64,000 bases of DNA, taken from contig NMRB01001164.1 in assembly GCA_002633025.1 (NCBI GenBank), positions 91,374 to 155,373 on the forward strand, given 5' to 3'. The DNA is from Notospermus geniculatus (lineage: Eukaryota; Nemertea; Pilidiophora; Heteronemertea; Lineidae). Below are positions 10,669-21,468 of the stretch, in pieces. The position numbers and the translations under genes are program-made. The notes beneath the pieces are model-generated. The model had not been told where the DNA came from. It did not search any database and worked only from the letters and a program-made list of their open reading frames with translations. Each line of letters opens with the position of its first letter. Position 1 is the stretch's first letter.

Positions 10669-10798
10669 TGAATTTCAAACGGTCGTAAAAAAGAATGGTG
10701 AATATATATGGTACCTGCCTAAAGCCCGCAGCACACCAGGCGATATCGCAAGCGATCTAATCGCCACTGATCTTCTCACCAGCCACCGTACACTCAAT

Positions 10799-11112
10799 AA
10801 TTCAGTGGTATATCGGCCTCCGCTCGAAGCTGTCACCCTCAACCACTGAAACACTTGGTGCCAAAGTCCGTTTCTGAACACTAAACGTCACTACCAGTTG
10901 TTGACGAACGTGCTCGATCAACCAGCCAATGAGCGATCACCCAATAAGAAAATGTTTCATGTTTTCCCCTAGTTGCGTGAAATACTGGTCGCTGATTGGT
11001 TGATGACAGTTTGCGCCATCTAGCGTTCAGAAACATGATTAGACCCCATCTGTGCCAGTGGTTGAGAGCGTATAACTAGTAAATAAGCTCGAGGCCGCTG
11101 GGGACGAGCGTA
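10799..11112 (-). mobile_element. Foldback, family J, shorter copy in opposite orientation (314 bp)
   Basis: Same ends as 6133-6694 but inverted and lacking about 250 bp of the centre. It lies within the family K repeat, at a point where copy 1 (about 6877) is uninterrupted. Target duplication is not clear. Confidence 0.82.
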
Positions 11113-11437
11113 CAGCTGACTAGGCGATATCGGTTTTGGTATTGTTTGATATTGGGCGAGCTTCGCTGGCGAGAAGATTCCACGCATCGCTGTCCAGCGC
11201 ACACCTGGCGTCAACAGCCGATTTTGCTCGGTGACGATCAGATCGCTTGCGTTATCGCCTGTAGTGTTGTGGTTCTGACTTAGTGGACCTCATCGCCAGT
11301 CTCACCACCAGTCGCATTGATGGTCACATGCGACTTGCCTGCCTGTAACCTTTCTTTCACAACTGTGTACAATCTAGCCAATGGTCGTTGATATTCGGAT
11401 TCCCCATCGCGCGCGGCATCATTACAAGAGCCCTTGG

Positions 11438-11541
11438 GGCTGTTTCATAAAATGACTTTAAGCTAATGCTACCAATAACTTCAATGCGTTTTCCATTTGG
11501 TTAAAGGTACCATTAGCTTAAAGTCATTTTATGAAACAGGC
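11438..11541. mobile_element. MITE, family M, allelic copy
   Basis: Second-copy equivalent of 7200-7303, almost identical. Confidence 0.85.
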
Positions 11542-11818
11542 TTGTTGCACCTGCCACTGGTTTTGATTTAATGTACATTAGGGACAAATATCTTTTTCAT
11601 ATGGCATTTATGACCATCACCAGTCTTTAGTGTTTCCGTCATTGTCAATGACTGAATATTAATAGACCATATTTTTTTCTAAATATTCCCATAAAAGGTT
11701 AGCGATTATCAAGACATAAAATCCGTTAGGAAGGCAGTCATTAAATAAAGTCATCACTGATGAACACTTAACCAGAACTCAACTCACTTTTGTTAAACTC
11801 ATACGTTAAAGGAGCACG

Positions 11819-12011
11819 GTATTGCCACTTTTTCTCGACAGCCGGCGCCACCGCGCCACTCTCCAACCCAAGGGTCTGACTACGTCTCGGCGAATGACCC
11901 GATTTACTGCGTACATTTTGTAATGCATTTTTGTTTGTCTTACTGCCGCTAGGTGGCTCCCTCTACGTCGGTAGTCAAATAACGCATTTGAGATCCAATA
12001 CTGTGCTCCTT
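11819..12011. mobile_element. TA-target MITE, family N, allelic copy
   Basis: Same element as 7571-7773 at the homologous position, bordered by TA. Confidence 0.85.
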
Positions 12012-12280
12012 TAAGGAGAGCTATACCATAGCCGTCGATTCGTGTTTTGTGCAAACACGAGTTGAGAAAGTTTGTTAGCAACAGTTAGATAATGAAAATA
12101 AAGTGCTATGCTCTCAGACGATCATCAATCAGGTAATTTCACATGGAATGATGTCACTTTCACGTGATTTTCTTAACTCATGTTCGAACAAAAATACAAA
12201 TCGACGGCTTTCGTAGCTCTCATGAACGCATGACTATAAATCAGTGTCAGAGATAGTTCCTCAGACGAGAATTATGCTAA

Positions 12281-13673
12281 TAGACTAGTAGTCCACGTCC
12301 TTGTCGTTCTGCGGAAACATCGTGTTAGAGCAAATCTGAACCCAGGTTTAGGACCCTTGGCGACCCAGCTTTCAGAAAAGTCATGTTGCCAAAATATCTT
12401 TTGCCCGCAACAGCCGCTAGGGCGTTTTGAATTTTGGGAACTGGCTTTATCATTGGACGTCAGTTCACGCAACGACTGAGCTTTGTACAGGAGAATGGGG
12501 CCGATGTACAGCTAACTTTTGAACGGTTGGATTTACACCCCATAAATGTATTACCAACAGATAGAAACATAGTTCCTCGGAATAAAATAAGCCTATTCTT
12601 TGGAGTTTTGAAGCAGCGACGTAATTGGAAATGACGTTTTATGTATTTTGACGGCATTTGACTCATTTTTGTGTTAATTTATATAAAAAAGTTGTCTCTT
12701 ATTACATAGCAACTGAAAACAATTAAGAATATGCCTATCTGATTCCGAGGCACCATATTTCTATCTGTTGGTAATACATTTATGGGGTGTAAATCCAACC
12801 GTTCAAAAGTTAGCTGTGCATCGTACTCCCATTCTCCTGTACAAAGCTCAGTTGTTGCGTCCATCGGCGTCCAATGAAAAAGTCAGTTCCCAAAATTCAA
12901 AACGCCCTAGCGGTTGTTGCCAGCAAAACATTTTTTGGCAACATGACTTTTCCAAAACCTGGGTAGCCAAGGGTCCTAAACCTGGGTCCAGATTTGCTCT
13001 AATACCAGCAGGGTTATTTTAAAATATGTATTGCGAAGTGTATTTGTTGAAAAAANGTCATTTTATGCATATGACTCTGAGAAATCACATACTGAAAATC
13101 CCCATAAATCCCCTTTGGGGAAAATTTTTTATTAAGGTTTGAATTTTTGGAACTGACTTTATCATTGGACCCAAGACAGAGCTTTGTACAGGAGGATGGG
13201 AACCGATGTACATGTACAACAAACTTATGAACGGTTGGATTTACACCCCATAAATGTATTACGAATAGATAGAAACATGGCACTTTAGAAGCAGATAAGC
13301 ATGTTTTTAATTGTTTTATGTAATAAGAAATGACATTTTATGTAAATTAACACAAAAAAGGTCAAAATACATAAAAACGCAGTTTCCAATTAAATAACCA
13401 GTTAAAAATTACAAAAAATATCTGTTTGTAATACATTTATTGGGTGTAAATCCAACCGTTCAAAAGTTAGTTGTACATCCGGTCTCAATTCTCCTGTACA
13501 AAGTTCAGTTCTGGGTTTAACGATAAAGTTTAAAAAGCGTGTAAAATGTTTTCCCCAAGTGGGATTGATGGGGATTTTTAGTATGTGATTGAGGAGTCTT
13601 CAACAGACATAGTGACACATGTTTCATTTATGCTTTAGCTTTTTCTGGGTTTAAACCTTCCTCTACCAGTCTA
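12281..13673. mobile_element. 1393-bp foldback composite inserted at TAA
   Basis: Bordered by TAA (12278-12280, 13674-13676); copy 1 has one TAA (8026-8028) as a clean empty site. Outer ends are TAGACTAGTAG and CTACCAGTCTA. Inside are two related foldbacks: one with arms of about 270 bp (12310-12590, 12745-13010), one at 13078-13610. Both contain ACGGTTGGATTTACACCCCA and GTACAGGAGAATGGG-type words. A single N lies at 13056. Short frames inside resemble no transposase. TWA target suggests PIF/Harbinger. Confidence 0.85.
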
Positions 13674-13730
13674 TAAGTAAACAAAAAAACGCATGTGTCA
13701 ATGCTTGTGGTTTCCTTTTCTACTTTATTT

Positions 13731-14435
13731 AATAGCGAGGTTTGGCAAATCTGACGAAACACGAAGTACGAAATACGAAATTCAACTTCGTTTCCAGAAC
13801 CTAATGTATTTCTGGAGATCGTTGCTTCCACAAATGTCCCTGCTGACAGTGCTTCTTTTAGCATATCATGTAAGACCGTGAGAGTTATGGTGCATCTTGA
13901 ATTTTTAAATTTTCACTTTGTATTTTATTACGAAGTCAATCTCCAAAATTCACGAATTTTCGACCCCAACCGGGGTCTTTTTCAAGTGGAACTTTACAAT
14001 CTGAAACTCTAGAAAAGACTGGAAAAGACAGTCTTTTCTAGAGAAAAGACAGTCTAGAAAGACAGTCTCTAGAAAGACAGACTCTAGAAAAGACAGTCTT
14101 TTCTAGAGTTTCAGATTGTAAAGTTCCACTTGAAAAAGACCCCGGTTGGGGTCGAAAATTCGTGAATTCTGGAGATTGACTTCTTGCTTATTATCATTTT
14201 GTGTGTCAATTTTGTGCTTTTCTGTATCTTGTATTTTATTACGAAGTGGAAACGAAAGATAAAGTTCAAAGTTTAATATACACCGTAACTCTATCGGTGT
14301 ACGCTGAAAGACGCTCTTGCAGCAGGCGATATTTGTGGTAACAACCATCTCCTGAAATACATTACGTCATGGAAATGAAGTCCAATTTCGTGTTTCGTAC
14401 TTCGTGTTTCGTCAGATTTGCGAAACCTCACTATT
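13731..14435. mobile_element. Foldback, family OO (705 bp, includes a 311-bp insertion)
   Basis: Ends AATAGCGAGGTTTGGC and GCGAAACCTCACTATT, arms running through TCTGACGAAACACGAAGTAC and AATACATTACGT/ACCTAATGTATT. Interrupted near its centre by the hairpin insertion 13937-14247. Confidence 0.83.
13937..14247 (+). mobile_element. Hairpin-plus-tail insertion, family C, with 19-bp direct repeats
   Basis: Copy 1 is uninterrupted here (about 8267-8285). The insertion is flanked by a 19-bp direct repeat ending TTTTATTACGAAGT (13918-13936, 14229-14247). It consists of a 252-bp palindrome (13932-14183, arms with CCCCAACCGGGGTC and tandem TCTAGAAAAGACAGTC units) followed by a tail ATCATTTTGTGTGTC...TTTGTGCTT. 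The same tail follows the short hairpin at 15958-16042. No terminal inverted repeat spans the whole unit. Confidence 0.8.
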
Positions 14436-14969
14436 AAAACGTATATCTACATTATTACAATCGCACGATGTTGTAGATAGTTGTATATACATGTACGTTT
14501 TAATAACAAAAATGAAGTGAACGATTGTTGCTGTTTTCCTGTGGCTAAACATTTCGTAAACGTATACAATGACACCATCTAAACGTCTCTCCACCGTGGA
14601 CAAGATGTCTCCGGTTTATATTTAGATTCAGCGTTTATGACAAGTGGTAAATTGACAATGAAGCTCCTAATAACACTAAGAGCAATAACTCAAGGCTTGG
14701 ACGTCCTTTTAATTTGTCTCGTCTTGGAAATGAGACCATAAAACATTCCTTATCATTTTTTAGCATGATATATTAAAGGGGTGACCCCCTGATGGCGTTC
14801 GCTGTTTATTTTTGACTGTTCATTTTTCTCTGGTCCCTTTTACGACAGTTGAGCTCCGAGGGCCAGCTGGCGCGCGGGCGACCAATCGATCAAGGAAGAT
14901 GGGCGAAATATACTTTCACAGCTGAATATATGTTTTGCCAATATTGGTCATATTGAGGATTAATAAGAT

Positions 14970-15420
14970 TTGGTTATACTTCATCCGATTCTGCCATCGC
15001 ATGACTAATAACAATGAAACGGGAGAGCGAACAATAAAATTTTCTGTACGATCCGCACGATCGGATGGACTAAAAACCAGGAGCCGTATGCATAAAACAT
15101 CTGGGTCCATATTCATAAACATACTTAAGTCAAAGTGTGATACTTATCTTTTGTGTTGAACAAAGGATAAGTGTCACACTTAGACTTAAGTAGTTTTATG
15201 AATGTGGGTCCTGAAGTGTAAAATTTCCCTTATCTTTTGTTTGGAACAATAGCTTAAGGGAAATTTTACACTTAAGATGTTTTATGCATACGGCCCCAGG
15301 CTTACATGTAGTTTATACTCAATCCGATTCTGCCATTGTACAATCAATAGTAACGTACATTTAAACGGAAGGGCGAACAATAGCATTTCCGTACGATCAG
15401 CTTATTCGGATAGAGTATAG
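14970..15420. repeat. Diverged direct repeat pair (14970-15078, 15312-15420) around nested foldbacks
   Basis: Both parts share TCCGATTCTGCCAT, GAGCGAACAATA or GGGCGAACAATA and GTACGATC words in order. They look like an older local duplication or two copies of one repeat, with the family Q/D nest between them. Confidence 0.6.
15084..15297. mobile_element. Foldback, family Q, interrupted by family D (15103-15211)
   Basis: Outer ends GCCGTATGCATAAAACATCT and AGATGTTTTATGCATACGGC; the left arm is split by a 109-bp family D element starting GGGTCCATATTCATAAAC. Intact family Q copies at 26952-27053 and 34245-34346 show the original join. Confidence 0.85.
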
Positions 15421-15471
15421 ACCAAGTATAGTGTAAACTGCTTCGAGCGGCCGAATGGACAAAAACACTAT

Positions 15472-15609
15472 GGGCCGTATTCAAAAAGGGTGATCATCGC
15501 GCGATTAACAATTAGACACGTGTAACTTCACTAAATGCACACACTTCCACCATGCATTTGACGAAGTTACACGGGTCTAACTCTTAAACACCCTTTGTGA
15601 AATCGGCCC
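15472..15609. mobile_element. Foldback (138 bp) with GGGCCG ends
   Basis: GGGCCGTATTCAAAAAGGGTG pairs with CACCCTTTGTGAAATCGGCCC, and TTAGACACGTGTAACTTC with its complement. No clear target duplication. Confidence 0.72.
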
Positions 15610-15956
15610 TAAGTGTACAAATCAATCGTCAATAAATCGTTATAGCAGCTGCCGAAATAATTAAAATTGGCCACCTCTCAGAGGTCCTCTGGTGATCTAC
15701 ACGTATGTTGCAACGTAAGCGGACGAAGTCAGTCGCTGATTGACAAAGTACGTTTGGAACTTCGCGGGTATATACACGTATTTCAATTAGGCCCTCACGT
15801 GTGCATGACCCTGTACTTTCTTCTGCTATATACACTGTGCATGTAGGCGTACATTCATCGTGAATGCAGGCAGCTCTTGCTCATTTTGCGGGATCAGTAA
15901 AAAACTCATGCTCAAATATTCCCCTCAAATATAATTCTGACTGAAGGCTGAGTTTA

Positions 15957-16386
15957 GTAAAAGTAAAGTCGTCTCCGAATTTCGCAAATTCGGAGACGAT
16001 TTTTCTTTTACTATCATTTTGTGTGTCGTTCTTTGTGCTTGTTGAAGGCTGAGTTTAGAACAGACCACTACATTGGTCACCCAAAAGCAAACAAACGTTT
16101 ATTGTATCAGCCTGCTTACAAAGATCCACGAAACTTTTTCGTCTTGATTCCGTTCCCTCTGTGAAGATCCATTTCTTGCTGTTATTGATCTCAATAACGG
16201 ACATTCTAGAATTGCATTTCGGATGGCTTCTCTTTGACATTTATAATGATAAATGTCCCTTGACGAAGTTTGCTTTAGCCGGTTGTCCTGATTGAGATGG
16301 TTGGCTTGTTAGGAAAGATTTTTTTGTCATTCCATGTTACTCCCCAATCGAATAGCGAGCCAAGATTTCGTAACTTGTTTTGTGTT
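15957..16386. repeat. Gap-flanking direct repeat, left copy (430 bp)
   Basis: Apparently identical, base for base by eye, to 17147-17576 and running exactly up to the N run. A true repeat would normally show some divergence; an unmerged contig overlap would not. Confidence 0.95.
15958..16042 (+). mobile_element. Minimal hairpin-plus-tail insertion, family C (85 bp), 16-bp direct repeats
   Basis: Flanked by TGAAGGCTGAGTTTAG at 15942-15957 and 16043-16058. The first part is a perfect-looking stem, GTCGTCTCCGAATTT against AAATTCGGAGACGA, the rest is the tail TATCATTTTGTGTGTCGTTC. The same unit follows the gap at 17148-17232. Confidence 0.8.
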
Positions 16387-17146
16387 NNNNNNNNNNNNNN
16401 NNNNNNNNNNNNNNNNNNNNNNNNNNNNNNNNNNNNNNNNNNNNNNNNNNNNNNNNNNNNNNNNNNNNNNNNNNNNNNNNNNNNNNNNNNNNNNNNNNNN
16501 NNNNNNNNNNNNNNNNNNNNNNNNNNNNNNNNNNNNNNNNNNNNNNNNNNNNNNNNNNNNNNNNNNNNNNNNNNNNNNNNNNNNNNNNNNNNNNNNNNNN
16601 NNNNNNNNNNNNNNNNNNNNNNNNNNNNNNNNNNNNNNNNNNNNNNNNNNNNNNNNNNNNNNNNNNNNNNNNNNNNNNNNNNNNNNNNNNNNNNNNNNNN
16701 NNNNNNNNNNNNNNNNNNNNNNNNNNNNNNNNNNNNNNNNNNNNNNNNNNNNNNNNNNNNNNNNNNNNNNNNNNNNNNNNNNNNNNNNNNNNNNNNNNNN
16801 NNNNNNNNNNNNNNNNNNNNNNNNNNNNNNNNNNNNNNNNNNNNNNNNNNNNNNNNNNNNNNNNNNNNNNNNNNNNNNNNNNNNNNNNNNNNNNNNNNNN
16901 NNNNNNNNNNNNNNNNNNNNNNNNNNNNNNNNNNNNNNNNNNNNNNNNNNNNNNNNNNNNNNNNNNNNNNNNNNNNNNNNNNNNNNNNNNNNNNNNNNNN
17001 NNNNNNNNNNNNNNNNNNNNNNNNNNNNNNNNNNNNNNNNNNNNNNNNNNNNNNNNNNNNNNNNNNNNNNNNNNNNNNNNNNNNNNNNNNNNNNNNNNNN
17101 NNNNNNNNNNNNNNNNNNNNNNNNNNNNNNNNNNNNNNNNNNNNNN
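16387..17146. other. Assembly gap, 760 N
   Basis: A run of 760 undetermined bases. Long translations that cross it are meaningless. Its flanks are the same 430-bp sequence, so the true gap may be zero or an unresolved overlap. Confidence 1.
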
Positions 17147-17576
17147 GTAAAAGTAAAGTCGTCTCCGAATTTCGCAAATTCGGAGACGATTTTTCTTTTA
17201 CTATCATTTTGTGTGTCGTTCTTTGTGCTTGTTGAAGGCTGAGTTTAGAACAGACCACTACATTGGTCACCCAAAAGCAAACAAACGTTTATTGTATCAG
17301 CCTGCTTACAAAGATCCACGAAACTTTTTCGTCTTGATTCCGTTCCCTCTGTGAAGATCCATTTCTTGCTGTTATTGATCTCAATAACGGACATTCTAGA
17401 ATTGCATTTCGGATGGCTTCTCTTTGACATTTATAATGATAAATGTCCCTTGACGAAGTTTGCTTTAGCCGGTTGTCCTGATTGAGATGGTTGGCTTGTT
17501 AGGAAAGATTTTTTTGTCATTCCATGTTACTCCCCAATCGAATAGCGAGCCAAGATTTCGTAACTTGTTTTGTGTT
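17147..17576. repeat. Gap-flanking direct repeat, right copy (430 bp)
   Basis: Begins at the first base after the gap and repeats 15957-16386, then continues into sequence not seen on the left side. Confidence 0.95.
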
Positions 17577-17888
17577 TCAAACTCGTGGCGATGGTTATCT
17601 CGGTGGTGTGAATGGAGGTCAGGGCTTGGTGGTTCAAAACACCGTTTGTGCTATTTTGGCGCGTTATCTATAACGTGGCGTTAACTGCAATGGTCTTGAC
17701 TGATGGAGATACAATGTAACGTCAAGGTACATGTACATGTACATGTAGCACGAACGTCACGTTTGTGGCGAACACGTTTTTGAACAACCGGGCCCAGTAC
17801 ATCTGTTAACCCGTATCTGCAACCGATGATTTCAAAATTTCAATCAGAATTTAGCTAAAATTGCATTCGTAAAACAACAGGCATCAGA

Positions 17889-18147
17889 CAGGGTCGGATC
17901 TAGGGTCGACAGAAAGGGGGGCGTAGCTCGACGGAGGTGGTGAGCACCGAGAGCGCGAAGCCCAAACGAGAAGCCCCAGAAAAATTTGACAATTTAAGTG
18001 CTTTTAGATGCGTTTTCCTGGGATCTGAGAGCAAAAAACTCGAATTTTTATGTGATTGAATTTTTCTTGCTAAAAAAAATCACTGCTCTGCCAAAAATAG
18101 GGGGTGTACGCCCCCCCACGCCCCCCCCCTCCCTGGATCCGACCCTG
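17889..18147. mobile_element. Foldback DNA element with CAGGGTCGGATC ends (259 bp)
   Basis: Ends CAGGGTCGGATCTAGGG and CCTGGATCCGACCCTG, with G-rich and C-rich inner arms (GGGGGGCGTA, TACGCCCCCCC). TCAGA flanks both sides. Ends of this kind are common on hAT-like MITEs; the short direct repeat leaves the class open. Confidence 0.77.
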
Positions 18148-18895
18148 TCAGAACACTGGTAATGAAAACATATCCATTGTACGAAGTCGGTATCAAGTGT
18201 CACATGTACAGTTTTCCCATTTCTTAAAATTTCCCCTCATTGCATTTGGGATCCCTTAGAAACAAGATAGACAGACTTCTCCGTGTTTCCAAATTGAAAA
18301 GTCAACCTGGTTATCATTTGTTAGTATAGAAAAACTGAGACATTGGGAACACTAAGAAAACGTTACACCGGAATACCTTTATTTGCATCAACAATATATT
18401 TCTACAGACAGACATCGATAAGAAACCAACGTGTAGGCGCTTGTGATGGTAATTTGGTTGCCCGTCTCAGTTTACCATTGTAGACATTGTGTTGTCTTCG
18501 CCCGAGGATGTCTGGCCTGCTGAGTGCTCTTCCTCTCTCTAATATTACTGGCGGCGTGCTTTGATTGGAATATGTACTGACTGACAATCCGGATCAACGC
18601 TACAAGCTACATAACACAGTCGGTGCCTCACCTGGCGAGGTGACAATGGCTCAGACGAGGAGAACATTGACTTACCCTGCAGGTGCGGGGTAGAATAGAA
18701 TCTATATTATAATTGACGGTGGCGCTTTAACTTTGAACACGAACTCCTCCGTGGTTTCTGATCGAAATGGCACCATTTTCACAGGAAGTGTTGAAAATGA
18801 CATGGGGTGGCCCTTAAGCGGGTGGCATTACATTTTTTTACCCTTAAGCGAATAAAATGCAGGAAGAAACTTCCAATGATTTGCAATGCCCACTA

Positions 18896-18975
18896 GCCTG
18901 GTTTCGCTGGCCACCGTGTAGATGGCGCTGCGTACGCAACACCGGTCCATCTACACGGTGGCCGACGGAACCAGG
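18896..18975. mobile_element. 80-bp hairpin MITE at a TA
   Basis: Arms GCCTGGTTTCGCTGGCCACC and inverse continue through GTGTAGATGG; bordered by TA on both sides. Absent from the homologous copy near 23120, where flanking sequence is also missing. Confidence 0.8.
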
Positions 18976-19181
18976 TATAATGCATTGTCTTCAACCAGGC
19001 AGGGTGATCAGAAAATAGGAACTTCAACACATAAAACTGCTGCCATCTGCTTCCCATAGGCCTAGATTATTGTCCGAGGAGTTGGCCCCCACTAAACATT
19101 TTCCTCCCACACAGAGACGTCCACGGGTACCATGCTAGTGAGAATAAAGCCAGCAGCAAAACAACGATATCGTAGCGATCA

Positions 19182-19310
19182 GAGATGGCCGCATAGAAAC
19201 TCCGCTAGCGCTAGCGGAGCCCATCTGCCGATAGTGATGTACATTTTCCCATGCATTTTAACACCGATTAGGCTGTCGAAGCACTAGCGGAGTTTCTATG
19301 CGGCTACCCC
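19182..19310. mobile_element. Foldback, family L (CCGCATAGAAACTCCGCTAG)
   Basis: Inverted ends GGCCGCATAGAAACTCCG and CGGAGTTTCTATGCGGC with an inner CTCCGCTAGCGCTAGCGGAG palindrome on the left. Other copies: 23168-23289 and 59614-59743. Confidence 0.82.
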
Positions 19311-19461
19311 TGATCGCCACAGAGCGAAATCGGCTGTTGATGCCAGGTTTGCGCTTATGGCAAGCGGATTGTCCAGTTATTCAAAAAACCTATATTTTTG
19401 CACTAAAACCTAGTTTTTTGCTCATAAAACTTACTTTTTGTGGAACTTCTAACCGTCGAAA

Positions 19462-19635
19462 AAATGGCATGAAACTTTGATATGGGCGTACACATGGATT
19501 ACAGCCTATTGTAAGTTCATTGTAAAGAGGAAGGGCCAGCGTTTGATGGAATGGTTATTTCCAGTTGTTACCGCTTGGTGTCAGCAGCGCATGGGACCTC
19601 ACAGCTCATTAAAATTGAGAATAAATTCGCCTTCA
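19462..19635. repeat. Dispersed repeat (pair with 58590-58762)
   Basis: Shares ATGGCATGAAACTTTGAT, GGGCGTACACATGGATT and CAGTTGTTACCGCTTGGTG with 58590-58762 in the same orientation. Non-coding; class not recognised. Confidence 0.8.
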
Positions 19636-19773
19636 AACAGACGTGAGTATCAAACTATAGCTTGATTTTGTGGCGAGAGGAATCATTTGTCCCCGAGCAT
19701 ATCGCCAACTACCGCTCACACAAAAACAATATCGCCTAGACTGCGGTAACTGGCAAGAAGATCGAATGCGACC

Positions 19774-19903
19774 AGGGCCGACCGCACAGAAAGTCCGATA
19801 GTGCTACCGGCGCCTATCGGCAGTTAGTTATAACACATTTTTCCATTAACTAAATCGCCGATAGGCACCGAAAGCACTATCGGACTTTCTATGCGACTAC
19901 CCC
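19774..19903. mobile_element. Foldback related to family L, first copy
   Basis: Arms ACAGAAAGTCCGATAGTGC and GCACTATCGGACTTTCTATG. Same layout as family L (CCGCA.AGAAA ends) but different inner sequence. A near-identical copy starts right after N20186. Confidence 0.8.
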
Positions 19904-20186
19904 AGGGCCCGTATGCATAAAGGAGGTGGTAACTATACCCTGGTTTAGCCTATTCTAAGAATTGTTATTCCTCTCTCCCCGGTTTAGAAAATTCGGTATG
20001 CATAAAACAAAGTATAACAATTCTGTGTATAACTATACTAAGTTTAAGCTTATTCCACAGTGTAGTGTTATTCCACGGTATTTGAGAGCAAAGCCTGCAG
20101 GAAATCTATTATTAGATGATTTGGACCCTTTATGCAAATTAAGTCACAATAGAGTTATGCCTGCCGCACATTCAACTCGGGCTCCN

Positions 20187-20304
20187 ACAGAAAGTCCGAT
20201 AGTGCTACCGGCGCCTATTGGCAGTTAGTTTTAACGCATTTTCCCATTAAATAAATCGCCGATAGGCACCGAAAGCACTATCGGACTTTCTATGCGACTA
20301 CCCC
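20187..20304. mobile_element. Foldback related to family L, second copy at an N
   Basis: Differs from 19783-19903 by a handful of substitutions and begins exactly after a single N, so it may be the same locus on the other haplotype. Confidence 0.8.
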
Positions 20305-21111
20305 AGGTCGCTTGCGATATCGCCCTCACCTCGCCCGGTGGGCTGCCTGCACGACTATTCTAGTTCACGGCCGAAGCATTTGAATCCTGAAAGTTTTGCA
20401 TAAACGTCCGGACTCAACAAGGTTAAACTTTTATTTGAACATTCTTTCCTTTTATCTGGCTGCAAATGTTTCCCTCGATTCTCTGAACAGTCTCAAGCCA
20501 GTTGTATAATTTATTGAAATTGACGGCATTAGTGGGTGGTTTCTGTCTCTCAACAAAGAAAATTGATGTATAACGTGTTAAAATGAAACAAATCGGATGT
20601 GAAATGGACACCAGAAACTATTCATTCATTCTCTCTTTTTCACACAGAGGCGATATTTCATTGTGAATTTTTGCTACAAATGGTTTGCAATTAATCATAC
20701 AGAGCAATAAAAGAAAGCTATTAAGGTAATACCTCTAGCGGCGATAATGGCTGAAACTGACAACTGAAGACTTGCGTTGTGTGTTTCAGCTGGCTTTAAG
20801 AACTCCCGCCACTTAGGAATGTCATAAATAATCCATGTACACGTACTTCTTTTCTGGCGGATAACAGGGAGGTTGTCACTTTTCAAATACTTGAATAAGG
20901 CTGCAGTTACATAGGAGCTCATTTTTCACTCGTCATATCTGATTTGGCACGAATCATCCATTTTCTGATTTTGATTTTGAAGGGAAATGAGAAGTGAGCA
21001 ATATCGATATGAGTTGCTCACTATATATAGCAGCGGCCTCATACTCGCAAACAGGTAGCAAAATAATACACGCACAATTCACGGAAATTGTACTAAAATT
21101 GACGCAAAATA

Positions 21112-21468
21112 CTCTGAACTCCCACTTACTTGTCCCATTCCTGAACTCGGAAAAAAATGACTAAATCCTAAGTTGAAGATAATGGGGTGGGAGTCCTGTC
21201 CACTTACTTGTCCCACTCCCGAGCCTGGCAAAGAATGACAGCGTGCGCGATATCTTCAACTTAGGATTTGGTCATTTTTTCCCGAGTTCAGGAATGGGAC
21301 AGGTAAGCCTTGTTCACACTGCAGGCGCGGTCTATAGCCTTCTCACCGCATCGCGTCGCACCGCAAGTGTGAACAGCTATAGGCTTAACAGTGGAAACAA
21401 TCAGGCGCGAAAAATTTCGCATCGCACCGCGCCTGCAGTGTGAGCAAGGCTTAAATGGGAGTTTAGAG
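21112..21468. mobile_element. TA-target foldback, family U, with inserted family O element
   Basis: Ends CTCTGAACTCCCACTTACTT and inverse (right arm split). Bordered by TA; copy 2 at about 24450 has a single TA, a clean empty site. The element at 21307-21451 splits the right arm. Confidence 0.83.
21307..21451. mobile_element. PIF/Harbinger-like MITE, family O, with TAA duplication
   Basis: Arms GCCTTGTTCACACTGCAGGC and inverse, flanked by TAA (21304-21306, 21452-21454) inside the right arm of family U. Other copies at 30496-30664 and, truncated, 37922-38013. Confidence 0.83.

Larger units (their letters stand above)
8527..14391. repeat. Direct duplication 1, copy 2
   Basis: Second copy of 4400-8437, longer because of an extra tandem foldback (9570-9782), a 314-bp foldback (10216-10529), a longer CTG/CCG tract, a 1393-bp foldback composite (12281-13673) and a 311-bp hairpin insertion (13937-14247). 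The 88 bases between the copies (8439-8526) match neither. Most likely the second haplotype rather than a true tandem copy. Confidence 0.93.

Noticed and set aside
10529-10849. 106-codon leucine/proline/cysteine-rich frame
   Set aside because: Translation of a CTG/CCG tract that varies in length between copies.
16275-17270. Open frames of 256-331 codons on both strands
   Set aside because: They run through 760 Ns; the known residues are only the gap flanks.
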